Source: Locusta migratoria (Eukaryota; Arthropoda; Insecta; Orthoptera; Acrididae). Taken from it: 64,000 nt of DNA. Location: positions 166,064,549 through 166,128,548 of the forward strand of contig CM048750.1 in assembly GCA_026315105.1 (NCBI GenBank). Direction: 5' to 3'. The notes below the pieces were generated by a model that was not told the DNA's origin, did no database searches, and saw only the letters and a program-made list of their open reading frames with translations. Positions 1-11,322 of this stretch are shown one piece after another. Numbering within the stretch: position 1 is the first letter of the stretch; each line of letters opens with the position of its first letter. The position numbers were made by a program, and so were the translations under genes.

Positions 1-585
1 ACAGATGTGTGGAACATTGCCGCCACACGAGACTATTGTAACCAGATAAATCGGCGGTAGCAGAACACTGTTTAACTGAAGGACACAAGATGATATATGA
101 TAAAACCCGCATAGTAACCAATACCTCCGGTTTCTGGAACAGTGTTTACAGAGAAGCCATTGAAATCAGGGTGATGGACAATCTAATTAATAGAGACATG
201 GGGCTTCCTCTTAGTAGAACATGGAATCCATTATTAAATAATATCAAATTGCAATGTTCGACCCGGATTCCAGCAACTAGGAATGATTAGTGCAAGGTGC
301 GATATATCGTTGTGTCCTGTTCCACTAGGGGCGGCGCCACCAGCCCTGTCTAGGAGGTAGCAACTCTGAGGGCCGGCGCATGCGCCGTGCACGCGACCGA
401 CGCCTATATAGGACGCGGTACTTCGATCTTGCACCAGTATTCAGCGGGACTCAGCAGCAGCAGTTTCCTGAAGATGGCGGACAGCTGTACCGTCGAAATA
501 TTGAATCAATTTGATTTTATTATCCGGCAGAAAACCCGTAGAGACTTCGAAGATTTGTCACGCCGGGAAAGCCTACGAAGTTACA
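1..585 (+). mobile_element. Penelope-like element, 3' end
   Basis: The window opens inside a Penelope-like retroelement. The visible part is the C-terminal end of the endonuclease-bearing ORF followed by about 295 bp of non-coding terminal sequence. The terminal segment contains 'gaagatggcggacagc' and 'ttattatccggcagaaa', which I recognise from the terminal repeats of insect Penelope-like elements. The right boundary is approximate, because LINE coding sequence (VIDITF, in another frame) starts at about 586. Whether the Penelope-like element landed in the LINE or the LINE was truncated against it cannot be told without the sequence to the left. Confidence 0.75.
42..290 (+). pseudogene. Penelope-like element ORF, C-terminal fragment (GIY-YIG region)
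   Basis: Partial ORF ending at the TAG at 288-290. An in-frame stop at 39-41 suggests that the copy is dead, or that frame changes upstream. The residues match the conserved tail of Penelope-like proteins beyond the GIY-YIG nuclease core: AVAEHCL, then GH, then REAIEI, then NLINRDMG and TWNP. In the family this nuclease nicks DNA to prime reverse transcription of the element RNA. The catalytic GIY-YIG motif itself lies outside the window. Family assignment is confident from this motif series; activity is unlikely. Confidence 0.75.
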
Positions 586-3246
586 GTAATTGACATAACT
601 TTTGGTTCCATGATGATGGGAAGTTACGTCAAACAGTGGCATGTGGTCCTGGAGCCATCCTCATCAGATCACATGTATATTAAATTCAAGGTTGAAATGG
701 AAACCAGACAGACCATGGTCTGTAGGAATCCCAGGAAAACGGACTGGGAGACATATAGGAGAGACCTTGACTTCAGCCTATCGGAAATTAAAACTTCGAT
801 ACGGAATCCAGCAGAGTTTGAGGAAGTAGCAGAGGCCGTAACCTCTGCTATAGTGACCTCATACCAGGACAACTGCTCAATCATCAAGAAGTGCACAAAT
901 AGGAGTGTGCCTTGGTGGAATAATGACCTGGAAATGCAAAGGAAACAGGTACGAAGACTGTTTAACCTTGCGAGGCGCAAAGGACAATGGGCAAAGTATC
1001 GTGAGGGCCTTGTCAATAACAAACTTGCCATCAGACGGGCAAAGGAGGCATCCTGAAAGGGATTCTGCGAGGAAGTGGAGGGCACAGCTGCTCAAGCGAG
1101 ACTTCATAAAATCCTCACTAGGGTACCAACTAATCCAGGAGGAACATTGAGGAATGAGGATGGGGAGTATACAAAGACAGCACATGGAACGCTGGAACTG
1201 CTCCTCAAGACTCATTTTCCTCAATATACTCTGGGGGATAACTCAGACCAGAATGCGATTTCTGAGAGACAACGGTTCTCAGGTATTCGCAAAGAGGACT
1301 GGGATCTGGCCAAGGAGTGTGTCGATTTCAGTAAGGTCCGATAGGCGGTGGGAACATTTCAACCGTTCAAGTCAGCTGGCCCCGATGGAATCTTTAGCTC
1401 TCCTGCAACAAGCGGGAGAAAATCTTATTAGATTCCTATGCAGGTTATTCAGGGTTAGCCTAGCAGCAGGAATCATTCCCAATGCCTGGAGGGCAGTGAA
1501 GGTTGTCTTCATTCCTAAACCAGGGAGAATTGACCATACCAATGCCAAGGATATGAGGCCAATCAACCTGTCCTCCTTCATTCTTAAGACATTGGAAAAG
1601 CTGGTTAATGTGCATGTTGGAGAAAGGAGGTTAAGTAGGACTCCTCTACATTCAAACCAACATGCATATCAGCCAGGTAAATCATGTGAGACAGCTCTCC
1701 ACCAACTCGTTGGGAAGGTGGAGAAAGCACTACTCTTTCAGGAAATAGCCCTCTGTATCTTCCTGGACATCGAGGGGGCTTTTAGCAACACGACCTTCGA
1801 TTCCATGGTTAGGGCAGCAGAGGTGCATGACCTAGGGACCACAATATGTAGGTGGACTAGGGCCATGCTCAGTGGAAGAAAGGTAGAAGCTACCATTATG
1901 GATGAAAAAATGATAATCAACACCACTAGGGGCTGCCTGCAAGGAGTAGTTCTTTCCCCTTCATTGTGCAATCTAGTGGTGAATGATCTCATTGGAGAAT
2001 TAAACTCTAGGCAGTACTTTTGCCAAGGATACGCAAATGATCTTGTCATAGTAATACTTGGCAAATTTGCTGACACAGTGAAGAATATGGCACAAGGTGC
2101 ATTGGACATTGTGCAAGACTGGTGCAGAAAATAGGATCTGGGGGTTAGTCCTAAGAAGACTGTCATTATACCATTCACAAAGAAGCATATACAACATTCA
2201 AGTTGGAATCTAAAGCTTTTCAATGAAGCGCTACCTGTGAAGGGGACAGTGAAATATCTAGGGGTTACCCTAGATGAGAAACTGACATGGACCCATCACA
2301 TCAGGAATATTTGCTCCAAGGCAAAAGGTACTCTTGTGAGTACCAGGAGAGCTTGTGGGCCTGAGCCCCAAGGATATGCACTGGATATACACCACGGTGA
2401 TTAGACCCAGGATCACCTATGGAGCGGTCGTGTGGTGGAAGAAGGTAGAACAGCAGGTTGCTGCCAAGGAGGTGGTGCAGAGATTAGCCTGCTTAGCCAT
2501 AACAGGCGGAATTAGCAGCACACCAACTGCTGGGATGGAAACCATGCTGGATATACCCCCATTACACCTTTGGATCAAGATGGAGGCAGCGGCTGGTGCA
2601 TACAGACTCAAAACTGGCAACAACTGGAATTCTTTGGGATATCCAGAATCACACACTAAAATAGTGAGTGAGGTAAATATAGGAAAGGTTGGGGAAATGC
2701 CAGCCGACTATATTATAACCCCATATTGCTTCAACACGCCTTTCAATATAACAATTGGAAGCAGGGAGCAGTGGGAGAAAATAGTTCGACACTGTAGGGG
2801 GATATTGTCTGGTTCACTGACGGGTCAAAAGCAGACCAAGGTGTTTGGGCTGGGGTATATGGGGTGCAGCCAAGACTGGAGGGCGTCATCTCTCTAGGGA
2901 AACTGGCCTCAGTATTCCAGGCCGAAATCACTGCCATCAGGGCGTGTGTGGAGGAGAATTTACGTAGGTGCTACAAAGATCGTAGCATCTATATCTATTC
3001 AGAAAACCAGGCAGCCCTGATATCACTGTCAGCTCCTGCAACAAGGTCTAAAATTGTTGCAGAATGTCACAGGGTTCTGGTGGAGCTAGGGGAAAGCAAT
3101 AGAGTAAACCTATTATAGGTCCCTGGCCACTCGGGGATCAGTGACAACGAACATGCTGACAGATTAGCCAGGATGGGGGCAGAGACTCCATTTATTGGAC
3201 AGGAACCTGTCCTGACAATCACCAAGGCAATGATCAAATTGGAGCT
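586..3246 (+). pseudogene. I/R1-group LINE ORF2, decayed (endonuclease end, RT, RNase H start)
   Basis: Left half of a non-LTR retrotransposon ORF2. In order: the end of an apurinic-type endonuclease (VIDITF then SSSDHMYIKF, the SDH catalytic block); a linker with PWWNNDL; reverse transcriptase from about 1370 (KSAGPDGIF, then IPKPGRIDH, FLDIEGAF, LQGVVLSPSLCN and YANDLVI where YADD is expected); and RNase H from about 2800 (FTDGSK, then FQAEITAI, then VPGHSGISDNEHAD). RNase H after RT places it in the I/R1/LOA group rather than Jockey or RTE. The coding is broken by stops at about 1054, 1342, 2132 and 3116 and by several frame changes, and the second catalytic Asp block is altered (AND for ADD). 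It stops at 3246, where Gypsy A entered, and resumes in the same codon at 19920. Confidence 0.85.
3243..3246. repeat. Target-site duplication of Gypsy A, left copy
   Basis: AGCT immediately left of the LTR start (TGTGGTGTCG). The matching AGCT is at 19916-19919. Removing the element and one copy rejoins the LINE RNase H reading frame across the site, which confirms the boundary. Confidence 0.85.
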
Positions 3247-3690
3247 TGTGGTGTCGCACAAGTACAAAGTGCGCGCCACCTACTTTCGCCGCGCGCCGCC
3301 ATGCACGCACGGCGCGGCGTTCTCACGATGACAGCCACGAGCGCCCTCTGCTGCAACCCCGCTCGTGGCCACCACGGAAAGACACCGGTCACTTCAGACT
3401 GAGATAGCAACCAGTTAGGACCTTCGTAATCAGATAGGCACCAGTGAAGACTTTGCTATCGTACAGGCACTAGGCAGGCCTCTAACAACTATGTATCAAC
3501 ATTCTGCAGTACTATGTAAAAGTTAAGTATTGTTACATTCTGTGCAATATATATCTCTTTCTAATTTACTCGAGTGTTTATAGTTTCTGGCTGCTCCCCT
3601 CCGTACCTGCACCAGCGTGCTATTTTTGTTCCTGTGTCGGGCTCATTCCACTCGGCCACCGACACCTACGACGAGGCTGGGACACAAAAG
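3247..3690 (+). repeat. Gypsy A 5' LTR
   Basis: Starts TGTGGTGTCGCACAAG and ends GGGACACAAAAG. It aligns end to end with 19472-19915, with three substitutions (near 3329, 3396 and 3478). A related but different solo LTR at 57962-58396 has the same ends, which supports these boundaries. Confidence 0.9.
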
Positions 3691-3730
3691 CGGCGACGAA
3701 GTTGGGACACAAAAGTGGCGACGAGGATAG
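3691..3730 (+). promoter_or_regulatory. Gypsy A LTR-end duplication and primer-binding site
   Basis: After the LTR-like end at 3690, a second imperfect copy of the last 25 bp follows (3691-3715, again ending GGGACACAAAAG). Directly after it is TGGCGACGAGGATAGG (from 3716), which begins with the TGG expected for pairing with a tRNA 3' CCA. The canonical LTR/PBS junction is therefore 3715/3716, and the extra 25-bp unit is absent from the 3' LTR. Confidence 0.6.
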
Positions 3731-3945
3731 GATAGAACCGTGGATCAGCACGCTAGCAGCAGCCAGACAGCAGCAGTCGGAGCACGCAGAAATTGCTCCC
3801 GCCCACCCACCCTTATTATAAGAATTTTGGGGGAACATATTCAGTTGCGTGTTTTGTGGACTTTTTTGTTGCAGAGTGTCCTCTTTCATATTGCATTTGT
3901 GTTTTGTTATAATTTACTTGTATGCGCGACGCCTAATCGGTCAGC

Positions 3946-5057
3946 ATGGCCACTACCCCGAACCCAAACTTAATGGAAATTATTCAGTTACAGACGGCGC
4001 AAATAACACAACTTCTCCAGGTGGTGGCGCAGTTGACAACTCAACAACAGCCGTCGCATCAGCAGCCCACACCTGCCGCCGCACCGCTTCCGACGTTCCG
4101 CCAGTACAACGAACGTGAGGAAGAATGGAGCGACTATTTCGCACAGTTTCAAGAACTCGTCGCGGCTCATCAAATTACAGGTCAGAGAGTGAAGAACCTT
4201 TTCTTATCGATTGTGGGCCCCCAGACCTTCGTACTATTGCAAAAACTTTTCCCTCTCGCATCTCCTCGTGATGTAGACTTTGAACAAATTGTAGATGCAC
4301 TGAATGCTCATTATGAGAGAAAAGTTCTTGTAGCCGCTGCACGATACCGATTTTTCAGACCGCAGCAGTCACACCAAGAGTGGATTACGGAATTGAAGGG
4401 CTTAACCCGCCAATGTAAATTTACTTGCTCTTGTGGACTTTCGTATAGTGACGTGATGTTGAGGGATGCGATTACGCAGAATATTCAGGACCCCAGAATT
4501 AGAGCAGCAATTCTGAAACAGTCTGACCCCTCATTAGACAGTGTACTGCAGCTTATAGAAGCGCATGATACTTTTGACTTAGCAGATGTCGAAATGCAAA
4601 GCCACAGCGTAAATTCAGTGCGCCGTAACGGACGCTTTCCTAGCCGTAGTTCTCAGTGTAGCACTAGTGATTCTTACAATAGTACAGGCCGTGCTGAACA
4701 GACAGTGAACAGTAGCCAGTGTAAAAGTGCGACGCACAGGTCGCCCCGTAGTGTTAGACACAGTAATTTGCATAACGGGCGCCAACGCTCATTTCAGAAA
4801 AATGTACGTAAATCTTGCCCCCAGTGTGTATCTCGCCACAAACGTGCACAGTGCCCAAGTCGCAACGCAACCTGTTATCAATGTGGCAAATCGGGACATG
4901 TGCAGTCTGTGTGTATGCAAGTTAAAGGCTCAAGGAATGGTAACGTTAGAAACAGTGCTTCGCAGAGTGCGAGAACAGTTCATTCTGTAAATGTTATACG
5001 GGCTGCGGAATTGAACAGTGCTTTCCTTGGATCTCAATTGCAAGAAAGTAGTTCTGC
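3946..5057 (+). pseudogene. Gypsy A Gag (interrupted)
   Basis: The reading frame opens with ATG at 3946 and runs about 370 residues before the Jockey insertion at 5057/5058. Residues 1-45 are Gln-rich. Residues about 45-210 match the retrotransposon Gag (capsid-like) helical region, with WSDYFAQF and later WITELKGLTRQCKF. Residues about 285-325 hold zinc-knuckle cysteines (CPQCVSRHKRAQCP, then CYQCGKSGHVQSVC). In the family Gag packages element RNA in a virus-like particle. The frame reads on into poly(T) of the inserted LINE, which adds a meaningless tail. Coding resumes in the same frame at 16132. Confidence 0.85.
5048..5057. repeat. Jockey target duplication, copy 1 (GTAGTTCTGC)
   Basis: Gag sequence immediately before the poly(T) of the left LINE. 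The identical 10-mer is at 10648-10657; GTACTTCTGC, with one mismatch, is at 16122-16131. Confidence 0.85.
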
Positions 5058-5801
5058 TTTTTTTTTTTTTTTTCTTTATTGTTTCAATTCCCCGAAAAAA
5101 GGGGCGGGCCGGCAGCACTCACTTGCGCTCTTCGGCCTACAGAAATAAAATTTGTGAGCGGAGAACATAAAAACACAAAGGAGATAAAATTTTGGAGGTA
5201 ATACAGACATAAAATGGAGATTTAAAATGGAGATAAAACAAAGTACATAAAATGGAGGAAACAGTGGTGACATGAAACACTTGGAATGGTGAAAGTGGTG
5301 AATAAAAACAGTTACTCGAATGTCAGTGGCGCACACACACAATTAAAATGAGCATAGGGCGGCGGCCATGGTGAGACCGTCCGCTATTTGCAGTTAAAAC
5401 AAAAAACACAACACACACTTCCAGAGATACACAAGTTAAAACTGACGGTGTCGGCTGCGGGTTGGCCGTCCACTGTTGTAAGATAAAACAATTTAAACTA
5501 AAACACACCACACTTGTCGAAGCACAAAGGAGGTTCCATAGATGGTGGGGCACTGACAGCATTGAAGATGTGGTGTGGGGGGAAAAGAGATGAAGGAGAT
5601 GGAGAGGGTGGGGAGGAGCCACAGAGCCGGTAGGGAAGGGACGGGGGGGCTGACGTCCCAGGAAGCCACGGGGAAGAATGATAGGGGGGGGGGGGCGGTA
5701 AGAGGAGGATCCGGAGGGACGGAGGAGGGGAGAAGGGACAGGAAGGGAGGGATAGTCGGGGCCCTCAGGGAGAGAAGGGAGAGAGGGAGCAAGGAGAAGG
5801 A

Positions 5802-8630
5802 TCAAAGCTGGTATGAAGGGTAGATGTCAGGTCGGAGGGCATCATCCGGGAGGGGGAGGGTACGGAAGTTGCCACGGGAGAGGATCCGGAGGGTGGACAA
5901 GTGGACAGCAGGGGGAATACAGTGGTGGAGGCGCGGCAATGTACCTGGTGCAGAGAGGAGGGGATGGACTAGAGGATTAGGCGGATCTGATTTGCGGGAT
6001 ATGTAACGGAGGCGGAGATTTTCAATAAACAGAACGAGTCTGGGGAAGGTAATGAGATCATAGAGGATCCGCGTGGGGGAAGGGGGATAAAGTGGGATAC
6101 GGAAGGCGAGGCGGAGGGCATGGCGTTCCAGTATCTCCAGAGATTTGTAGAAGGATGGGGGAGCGGAGATCCAGGCGGGATGGGCGACACAGAGGACTGG
6201 GCGGATGAGGGATTTGTAGGTGTAGAGGATGGTAGAAGGGTTGAGGCCCCATGTTCGGCCAACAAGGAGTTTGAGGAGGCGGAGGCGGGAGCGGGCTTTT
6301 TCTTGGATAGTGCGTAGATGGGGAGTCCAGGAGAGGGTGCGATCAATAGTGAGGCCCAGATACTTTAGGGTAGGGGTGAGACGAATGGGACGGTTATGGA
6401 GGGTCAGATAAAAATCTCGGGGACGGAAGGAACGGGTTGTACGACCTACGATGATCGCCTGGGTTTTGGTAGGATTTATAGACAGGAGCCACTGGTTGCA
6501 CCAAGCGGCAAAGAGGTCAAGGTGTTCTTGGAGCAGGCGGTTGGAACGGGCAAGGGTGGGAGCTAAGGCAAGGAAAGCGGTGTCATCAGCATATTGGAAA
6601 AGGTGTACGGGAGGGGCGGGCTTAGGCATATCCGAGGTATACAGGAGGTACAGGAGGGGAGAAAGGACAGAGCCTTGGGGCACACCAGCAGAGGGATAGA
6701 AAAGACGGGAGTCGGTGTTGTGGACGGTAACATAGGTGGGGCGGTCGGAGAGGAAGGAGGCAATGACCCGGACGAGGTTGATGGGAAGAGCATAGGTTTG
6801 GAGTTTGAAGAGCAGGCCAGAGTGCCAGACCCGATCGTAGGCCCGTTCGAGGTCTAAGGACACAAAGATGGCGGCACGACGGGAATTTAGCTGGAGGGAA
6901 AGGAGTTGCGTAAGTCGAAGGAGTTGGTCATCAGTGGAGAAGGAAGGACGAAAGCCACATTGGGTGTCTGGGAGAAGGCAGTGGAGGTGGAGGTGGTGAT
7001 GGATGCGACGGGATAGAATGGATTCGAAGACCTTGCTGAATACTGGGGTGAGGCAAATCGGGCGGTAGGAGGAGGCATCAGAGGGGGGTTTGTTGGGTTT
7101 TAGGAACATGAGGACTCGGGAGATTTTCCACAGGCGGGGGTAGCAGCCAGTGTAGAGGATGGTGGTATAGAGGGAAGCAAGAGTGGTGAGGAAAGGGAGG
7201 GGACATTCTTTGAGGTGGCGGTATGTGATGCGATCGTGGCCGGGAGCTGTGTTTCGTTTGGTGCGCAGTATCAATTGTATGTCGTGTACAGTGATGGGGG
7301 TGTTAATGTCCGACGGGGGGATGTGGTCCAGGTACTGGAAGCCAGGAGCCAGGGGTGGGATGGAGACATCGGTTTTTTCATGGACATCTGGGAACAAGGA
7401 ATAATCAAAGTTAGGATTGTCAGGGATGGAGAATACATCAGAGAGGAAAGAGGCAAAATGGTTAGCCTTACTGGCATTATCAGGAAGGGGCTGTTCAAGG
7501 TGGAGGAGAGGGTATGTGGGCATAGGTTTCGATCCAGTGAGGCGGTGGAAGGCGTTCCAATACCGAGACGAGTTGATTGGGAGGTGGGCATTAAGCCGTG
7601 TCACTGTCTGATGCCAGTCCCGGCGTTTTTTGGCAGTCAGGAGGCTGCGCACATGTCGCTGGAGTTGCCGATGGCGGAGGAGTGTATCCCGGTCACGGGT
7701 TCGCAGGAAGGAGAGGTACAGGCGGCGGGATTCCCGTAGAAGAAGGACAGCCTGTGGAGGGAGTGTGGGACGGTGCGGCTGGACAGCTTTGGTAGGGATG
7801 TGCGAATGGATAGCATCAGACAAGGTCTGCTGAAGGAAGGAGGCAGCTTCGTCGATATCATCGGGAGAGTGTAGGGGGAAATGGTGGCTTTCGACCTGAT
7901 GGGTGATGGAGAGGCGAAAGGCATCCCAGTCTGCTCGGGAGTAGTCATGGACGAGTTTAGGAGGTGGAGGTGGGCGTGGATTCTGTGGGCGATGGACATT
8001 GTGTGTGAGAGTAAGGAGAACAGGGTCGTGATCACTGCCTATGGGGTCAAGAACATCGGCGGTGATGCGCCCAAGGAGATTGGGAGAGACAATGACGACA
8101 TCAGGGGTGGTGTTGCTACAGGGTCGGGTGTGGCGTGGGAGTGGGACAATGTCGCCATTGATGGTAGGAATGAACTGATGCCACCGACGGAGTTCGGCAG
8201 GAGTGCGGGAGTGGATATTGAGGTCAGCGGCGACCACGTAGGTTGTGAAGGTGCTATCGATGTGAGCAAGGAAGTCATAAGGGATGGGAACATGGGAGCG
8301 GATATAAATAGTAGCACAGGTGACAGTGAGGGAAGGGAGGAAGAGGGTGTGGATGAGATGTTCATAAGGGATGTTGAGGAGGGGATGTGGCCGAACTGGG
8401 TGGTGTCGGAGATGGCCGAAAGCCACTCCACCTCGTGCAGGGGGATGGGGAGAGTCGTGACGGTGTAGGATATAGGGTGTGGTACTGACATGTATGTGAG
8501 GGAGAAGGAAGGTTTCGTTGAGGAGAAAGGCATCCACGTGGTGTTGGTTTAAGGTGTTCATCAGGAGGAGCTTATTGGTGGGAAGGGAGCGAATATTGGA
8601 GTACAGGATGTTAAATCGTTGCTGCGCCAT
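5802..8630 (-). CDS. Jockey-1 ORF2: endonuclease-reverse transcriptase, intact, 942 aa
   Basis: Uninterrupted 942-aa ORF from ATG at 8630. Residues about 1-215 form an APE-type endonuclease: N12 in NIRSL, E39 in LNETF, D136 and N138 in AADLN, and SDH at 199-201. Residues about 455-760 form reverse transcriptase: SYRPICL, first catalytic Asp D593 in LDLERAYD, VPQGSVLSP at 650-658, and YADD at 680-683. The C-terminal 180 residues contain the usual Jockey thumb and RPVLCVAHP-type region. All catalytic residues I can see are present. In this family the protein nicks the target and copies the element RNA from the nick. Length equals that of Jockey-2 ORF2, so the start is well supported. The neighbouring ORF1 is broken, so this copy could move only with ORF1 supplied in trans. 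Confidence 0.9.
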   Translation of the reverse strand: MAQQRFNILYSNIRSLPTNKLLLMNTLNQHHVDAFLLNETFLLPHIHVSTTPYILHRHDSPHPPARGGVAFGHLRHHPVRPHPLLNIPYEHLIHTLFLPSLTVTCATIYIRSHVPIPYDFLAHIDSTFTTYVVAADLNIHSRTPAELRRWHQFIPTINGDIVPLPRHTRPCSNTTPDVVIVSPNLLGRITADVLDPIGSDHDPVLLTLTHNVHRPQNPRPPPPPKLVHDYSRADWDAFRLSITHQVESHHFPLHSPDDIDEAASFLQQTLSDAIHSHIPTKAVQPHRPTLPPQAVLLLRESRRLYLSFLRTRDRDTLLRHRQLQRHVRSLLTAKKRRDWHQTVTRLNAHLPINSSRYWNAFHRLTGSKPMPTYPLLHLEQPLPDNASKANHFASFLSDVFSIPDNPNFDYSLFPDVHEKTDVSIPPLAPGFQYLDHIPPSDINTPITVHDIQLILRTKRNTAPGHDRITYRHLKECPLPFLTTLASLYTTILYTGCYPRLWKISRVLMFLKPNKPPSDASSYRPICLTPVFSKVFESILSRRIHHHLHLHCLLPDTQCGFRPSFSTDDQLLRLTQLLSLQLNSRRAAIFVSLDLERAYDRVWHSGLLFKLQTYALPINLVRVIASFLSDRPTYVTVHNTDSRLFYPSAGVPQGSVLSPLLYLLYTSDMPKPAPPVHLFQYADDTAFLALAPTLARSNRLLQEHLDLFAAWCNQWLLSINPTKTQAIIVGRTTRSFRPRDFYLTLHNRPIRLTPTLKYLGLTIDRTLSWTPHLRTIQEKARSRLRLLKLLVGRTWGLNPSTILYTYKSLIRPVLCVAHPAWISAPPSFYKSLEILERHALRLAFRIPLYPPSPTRILYDLITFPRLVLFIENLRLRYISRKSDPPNPLVHPLLSAPGTLPRLHHCIPPAVHLSTLRILSRGNFRTLPLPDDALRPDIYPSYQL

Positions 8631-8682
8631 AATGAGGTTGAAAGGTGGGGAGAGGGAGAGGAAAAGGGGGCGGGTGTGGGGA

Positions 8683-10203
8683 CTAAACTAGGGTGTGAGG
8701 ACGGTCGGTTCGGGAGAAGGTGAAGTGGATGTGGTTTTGGGAGGTTGTAGCCTTAAAATCAAGGTTGAAGAGGGAGCGAGCGGCCAGGGAGACTTGGTGG
8801 AGGGTGTGAGGGCGCTGGAAAGGGTGGATATTTTGGAGGACAATAGTCAGGAACCGGATGATGTCCTCTGCTGTGGGGGGAGGGCATAAGGAGTTATTAG
8901 CGGGGATTGGGGGATCAGTGGGACGGACAGGGACGGTGAGTTCTTCTTTGGTGGGAGGGGGGCGGGACTTCATTTGTAAGAGTAGGTGGGGTGTGCCCCA
9001 CCGCAGGTGTTACAGGAGGGGGTGGCGGCGAGGTTAGGGCAGGAGGTTTGGAAGTGTTGGCCTTTGCAGTGGGGGCATACAGGAGGGAGACGGCAATTTT
9101 CGGTAAGGTGATCATTATATGTGAGGCATCGGGAGCAGCGGTATGACTGGGGAGGTGCTCGGGAAGGTTCCACCTGGTGCAGGCGGTTATAAATGAGGGC
9201 CCCATTGCGGAGGAGGTGGTTGATGGAAGACGCGCATGAGGTAGGTGGGGCCCGTCGCATTGTTAATGCGACGAGCTGAGCGGATGGATAGGCGGGGATC
9301 CCGCCGGAGTTCCTCCAGCACCTCTTCCTCTGTGATCCCCGGGTTCAATTTGGTGATCACAGCAGTGAGCGTGGGAGGACGACGGGGAGGAGGGGATTGG
9401 CGATTGGAGGCTGGAGGGGGGAGGGGGACAAGGGTGGCACGGGGACCAAAGTGGACGCGGGGGATCTTGTGGAGGAGCTGTGTGTGGAGGTCGGGATCGG
9501 GTGATTTGAGGAGGACAGAGTCCCTCCGTGGGATTATTTGGGAGATGGGGGCAGAAGGAGCATACTGCCGAAAGAGGAGAGTGAGGGCACGGCAGTCTAG
9601 GAGTTGGGGGTCAGGGTTATTGAGGACGAAAGTGTGGAGAGCAGATGGTTGAGAGGGGAGGAGGGGTGGCGGGGGAGGTGGTGCAGGCTGGGTAGGGGGG
9701 AGAGGGGCGGCTTCCATCGGGACCGGTGGGCCAGAGGCGAGAGGGTCGGCGGGCTTTTTCGTCACCGAGGAGGTGGCGTCTGTGGAAGCTCGTTTTGTCT
9801 TCTTTGGTTTTAGGAGGGCCTGGGAGGCAGGAGTGGGGACAGGGGAGACTGGAAGGTGGCGCGGAGCCGGCCCTGCGGCTGCGTCGTCGGGTGGGAGAGC
9901 ACAGGAGTCGACAGCGGTCTGCCGGGTGCGAACCGCGGCACGGTCACCGCGGGAGTCAGGGAGGGGAGGGAAGGAATCGAGTGGGGGAACGGAGGAAGGG
10001 GCAGGAGAGTGTGGGACGAGGGCAGCAGCTTGTGTGGGGGCAGAGGAGAGGGCGACGGCGGAGGGAGTGGTGAGGGTGAGGAGGGAGGGAATTGTGGCAG
10101 GAAGAAGAGGGGAGGATGTGCTCCAGGAAATGGTGGTGGAGGCGTGGGAGGGCGAGGTAAAAATGATGGTCGAGGACACCGTAGTAGGGGGCAGGGTCGA
10201 CAT
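8683..10203 (-). pseudogene. Jockey-1 ORF1 (Gag-like), two frameshifts
   Basis: The start ATG at 10203 gives MSTLPPTTV and a long Pro/Ser-rich N-terminal half. This is followed by a conserved block (PISQIIPRRDSVLLKSP, then ITEEEVLEELRRDP and RSARRINN) and zinc knuckles (YRCSRCLTYNDHLTENC, CPHC, CNTCGG). Comparison with Jockey-2 places one frame change at about 9235. A second, one-base deletion at about 8971 destroys the last knuckle cysteine codon (AAATGAAG against AAATGCAAG in Jockey-2). ORF1 of Jockey elements binds element RNA. It is damaged here although ORF2 is intact. Confidence 0.85.
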
Positions 10204-10242
10204 GGCAGAGTCGAACAGTCACTTTAACTGTAGAACACTGTT

Positions 10243-10279
<37 letters not shown>

Positions 10280-10647
10280 ACGTGCCTCCCGGCGGCCCAG
10301 ATGGGGGCGGGAGCGGCGCGGCGCGGCGGCGGTGGTGGTGGTATGCGCTCCGACGGGCTGGTGGCCGGGCAGAGCGCGCTGGGCGGCGGCGAACCCGGCG
10401 TGGCCGGAGAAGCACCTTCCGGGGCGGCGGCGGCGGCGGCGAAAACACCGGAGGCGTCGGACGCCGACGGTGCGGCGACACGACGAATACTGCAGTCCGG
10501 AGCGGCCGGGCCCTGATCGGCAGTCGGCGACAGCGGCACGTCGCGGCGGCAGACAACAGCCGAAGACGATAGCACACAAACGTAAGAAATAATAACTGCG
10601 AAACACGAAACAAATACCGCACTAGCAACGTAGTAAGAACGATCCTG
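10204..10647 (-). promoter_or_regulatory. Jockey-1 5' UTR with CGG/CCG tracts
   Basis: GC-rich leader upstream of ORF1 on the minus strand, with a run of about twelve GGC units at 10243-10278 and more at 10428-10440. Jockey elements carry internal promoters at their 5' end, so this is the presumed promoter region. That is family knowledge; no specific motif is claimed. Confidence 0.5.
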
Positions 10648-10657
10648 GTAGTTCTGC
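10648..10657. repeat. Jockey target duplication, copy 2 (GTAGTTCTGC)
   Basis: Sits exactly between the 5' end of Jockey-1 and the poly(T) of Jockey-2, and is identical to 5048-5057. Confidence 0.85.
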
Positions 10658-11322
10658 TTTTTTTTTTTTTTTCTCCTCCTCTCTCTCTCTTCCTTTATTG
10701 TTGTTTTAAAGCCAGCCGTAGAAACAGCTGGCAGGCTGGCAGCAGCTGCGGTGGCTGCTCTTCAGCCATGTGATATACAAACATTTCACAAAGAAGAGAT
10801 AAAATATAAAAAAAGATGAACAAAATTGCGGAAATTAAAAACATTGACAGACAGAGTTTTCGACAGACTAAAACGGACATGTATAAATGGGACAAAACAT
10901 ATGGCAGAGAACAAAAAAAGAGACGAGTAGCGATAAAACACACACACAGTCAGTAAAAACAACCGGCCACGGTGACAAGTTTAAAAGTACATTGCGGAGA
11001 CACGAAGTTCACACACGGAGACAGCTGACGGCGTATAGAATAAAACATGGGGACGGCGATTATGGAGGCACTGAGTAAAACACACGACACTGGAGACACT
11101 TGCACTGAACACGGAGATAAAAAGTCGAGACGCCCCCGCAGGGAGTGGGAAAGGGATGGAGGGGGGGAGGTGGGGCAGGGACGGGGGAAGTGCGGGGGAG
11201 GGGGAGAAGGGGAGGGAAGAGAGCGTAAGGAGGGAAGGAGTGACGAGACTCTGGGCATGGGAGAGGGGTAGCCAAGCGGGCGGGAAGGAAAAGGGACGGG
11301 AGAGAGGGGCGGGGCGCTGATG

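Larger units (their letters stand above)
5058..10647 (-). mobile_element. Jockey-1: complete Jockey-clade LINE
   Basis: A minus-strand non-LTR retrotransposon of 5590 bp. Its 3' poly(A) appears as poly(T) at 5058-5073 and its 5' end abuts the middle target copy at 10648. Order on the minus strand: GC-rich 5' UTR with a (CGG)n tract (10243-10278), ORF1, 52-bp spacer, intact ORF2, 3' UTR of about 740 bp, poly(A). There is no RNase H domain, consistent with the Jockey clade. Full length plus an intact ORF2, inside a young Gypsy element, suggests a recent insertion. Confidence 0.9.

Noticed and set aside
9773..10516. Plus-strand ORFs over the Jockey-1 leader
   Set aside because: Low-complexity Gly/Arg translations of CGG repeats opposite a known ORF1.
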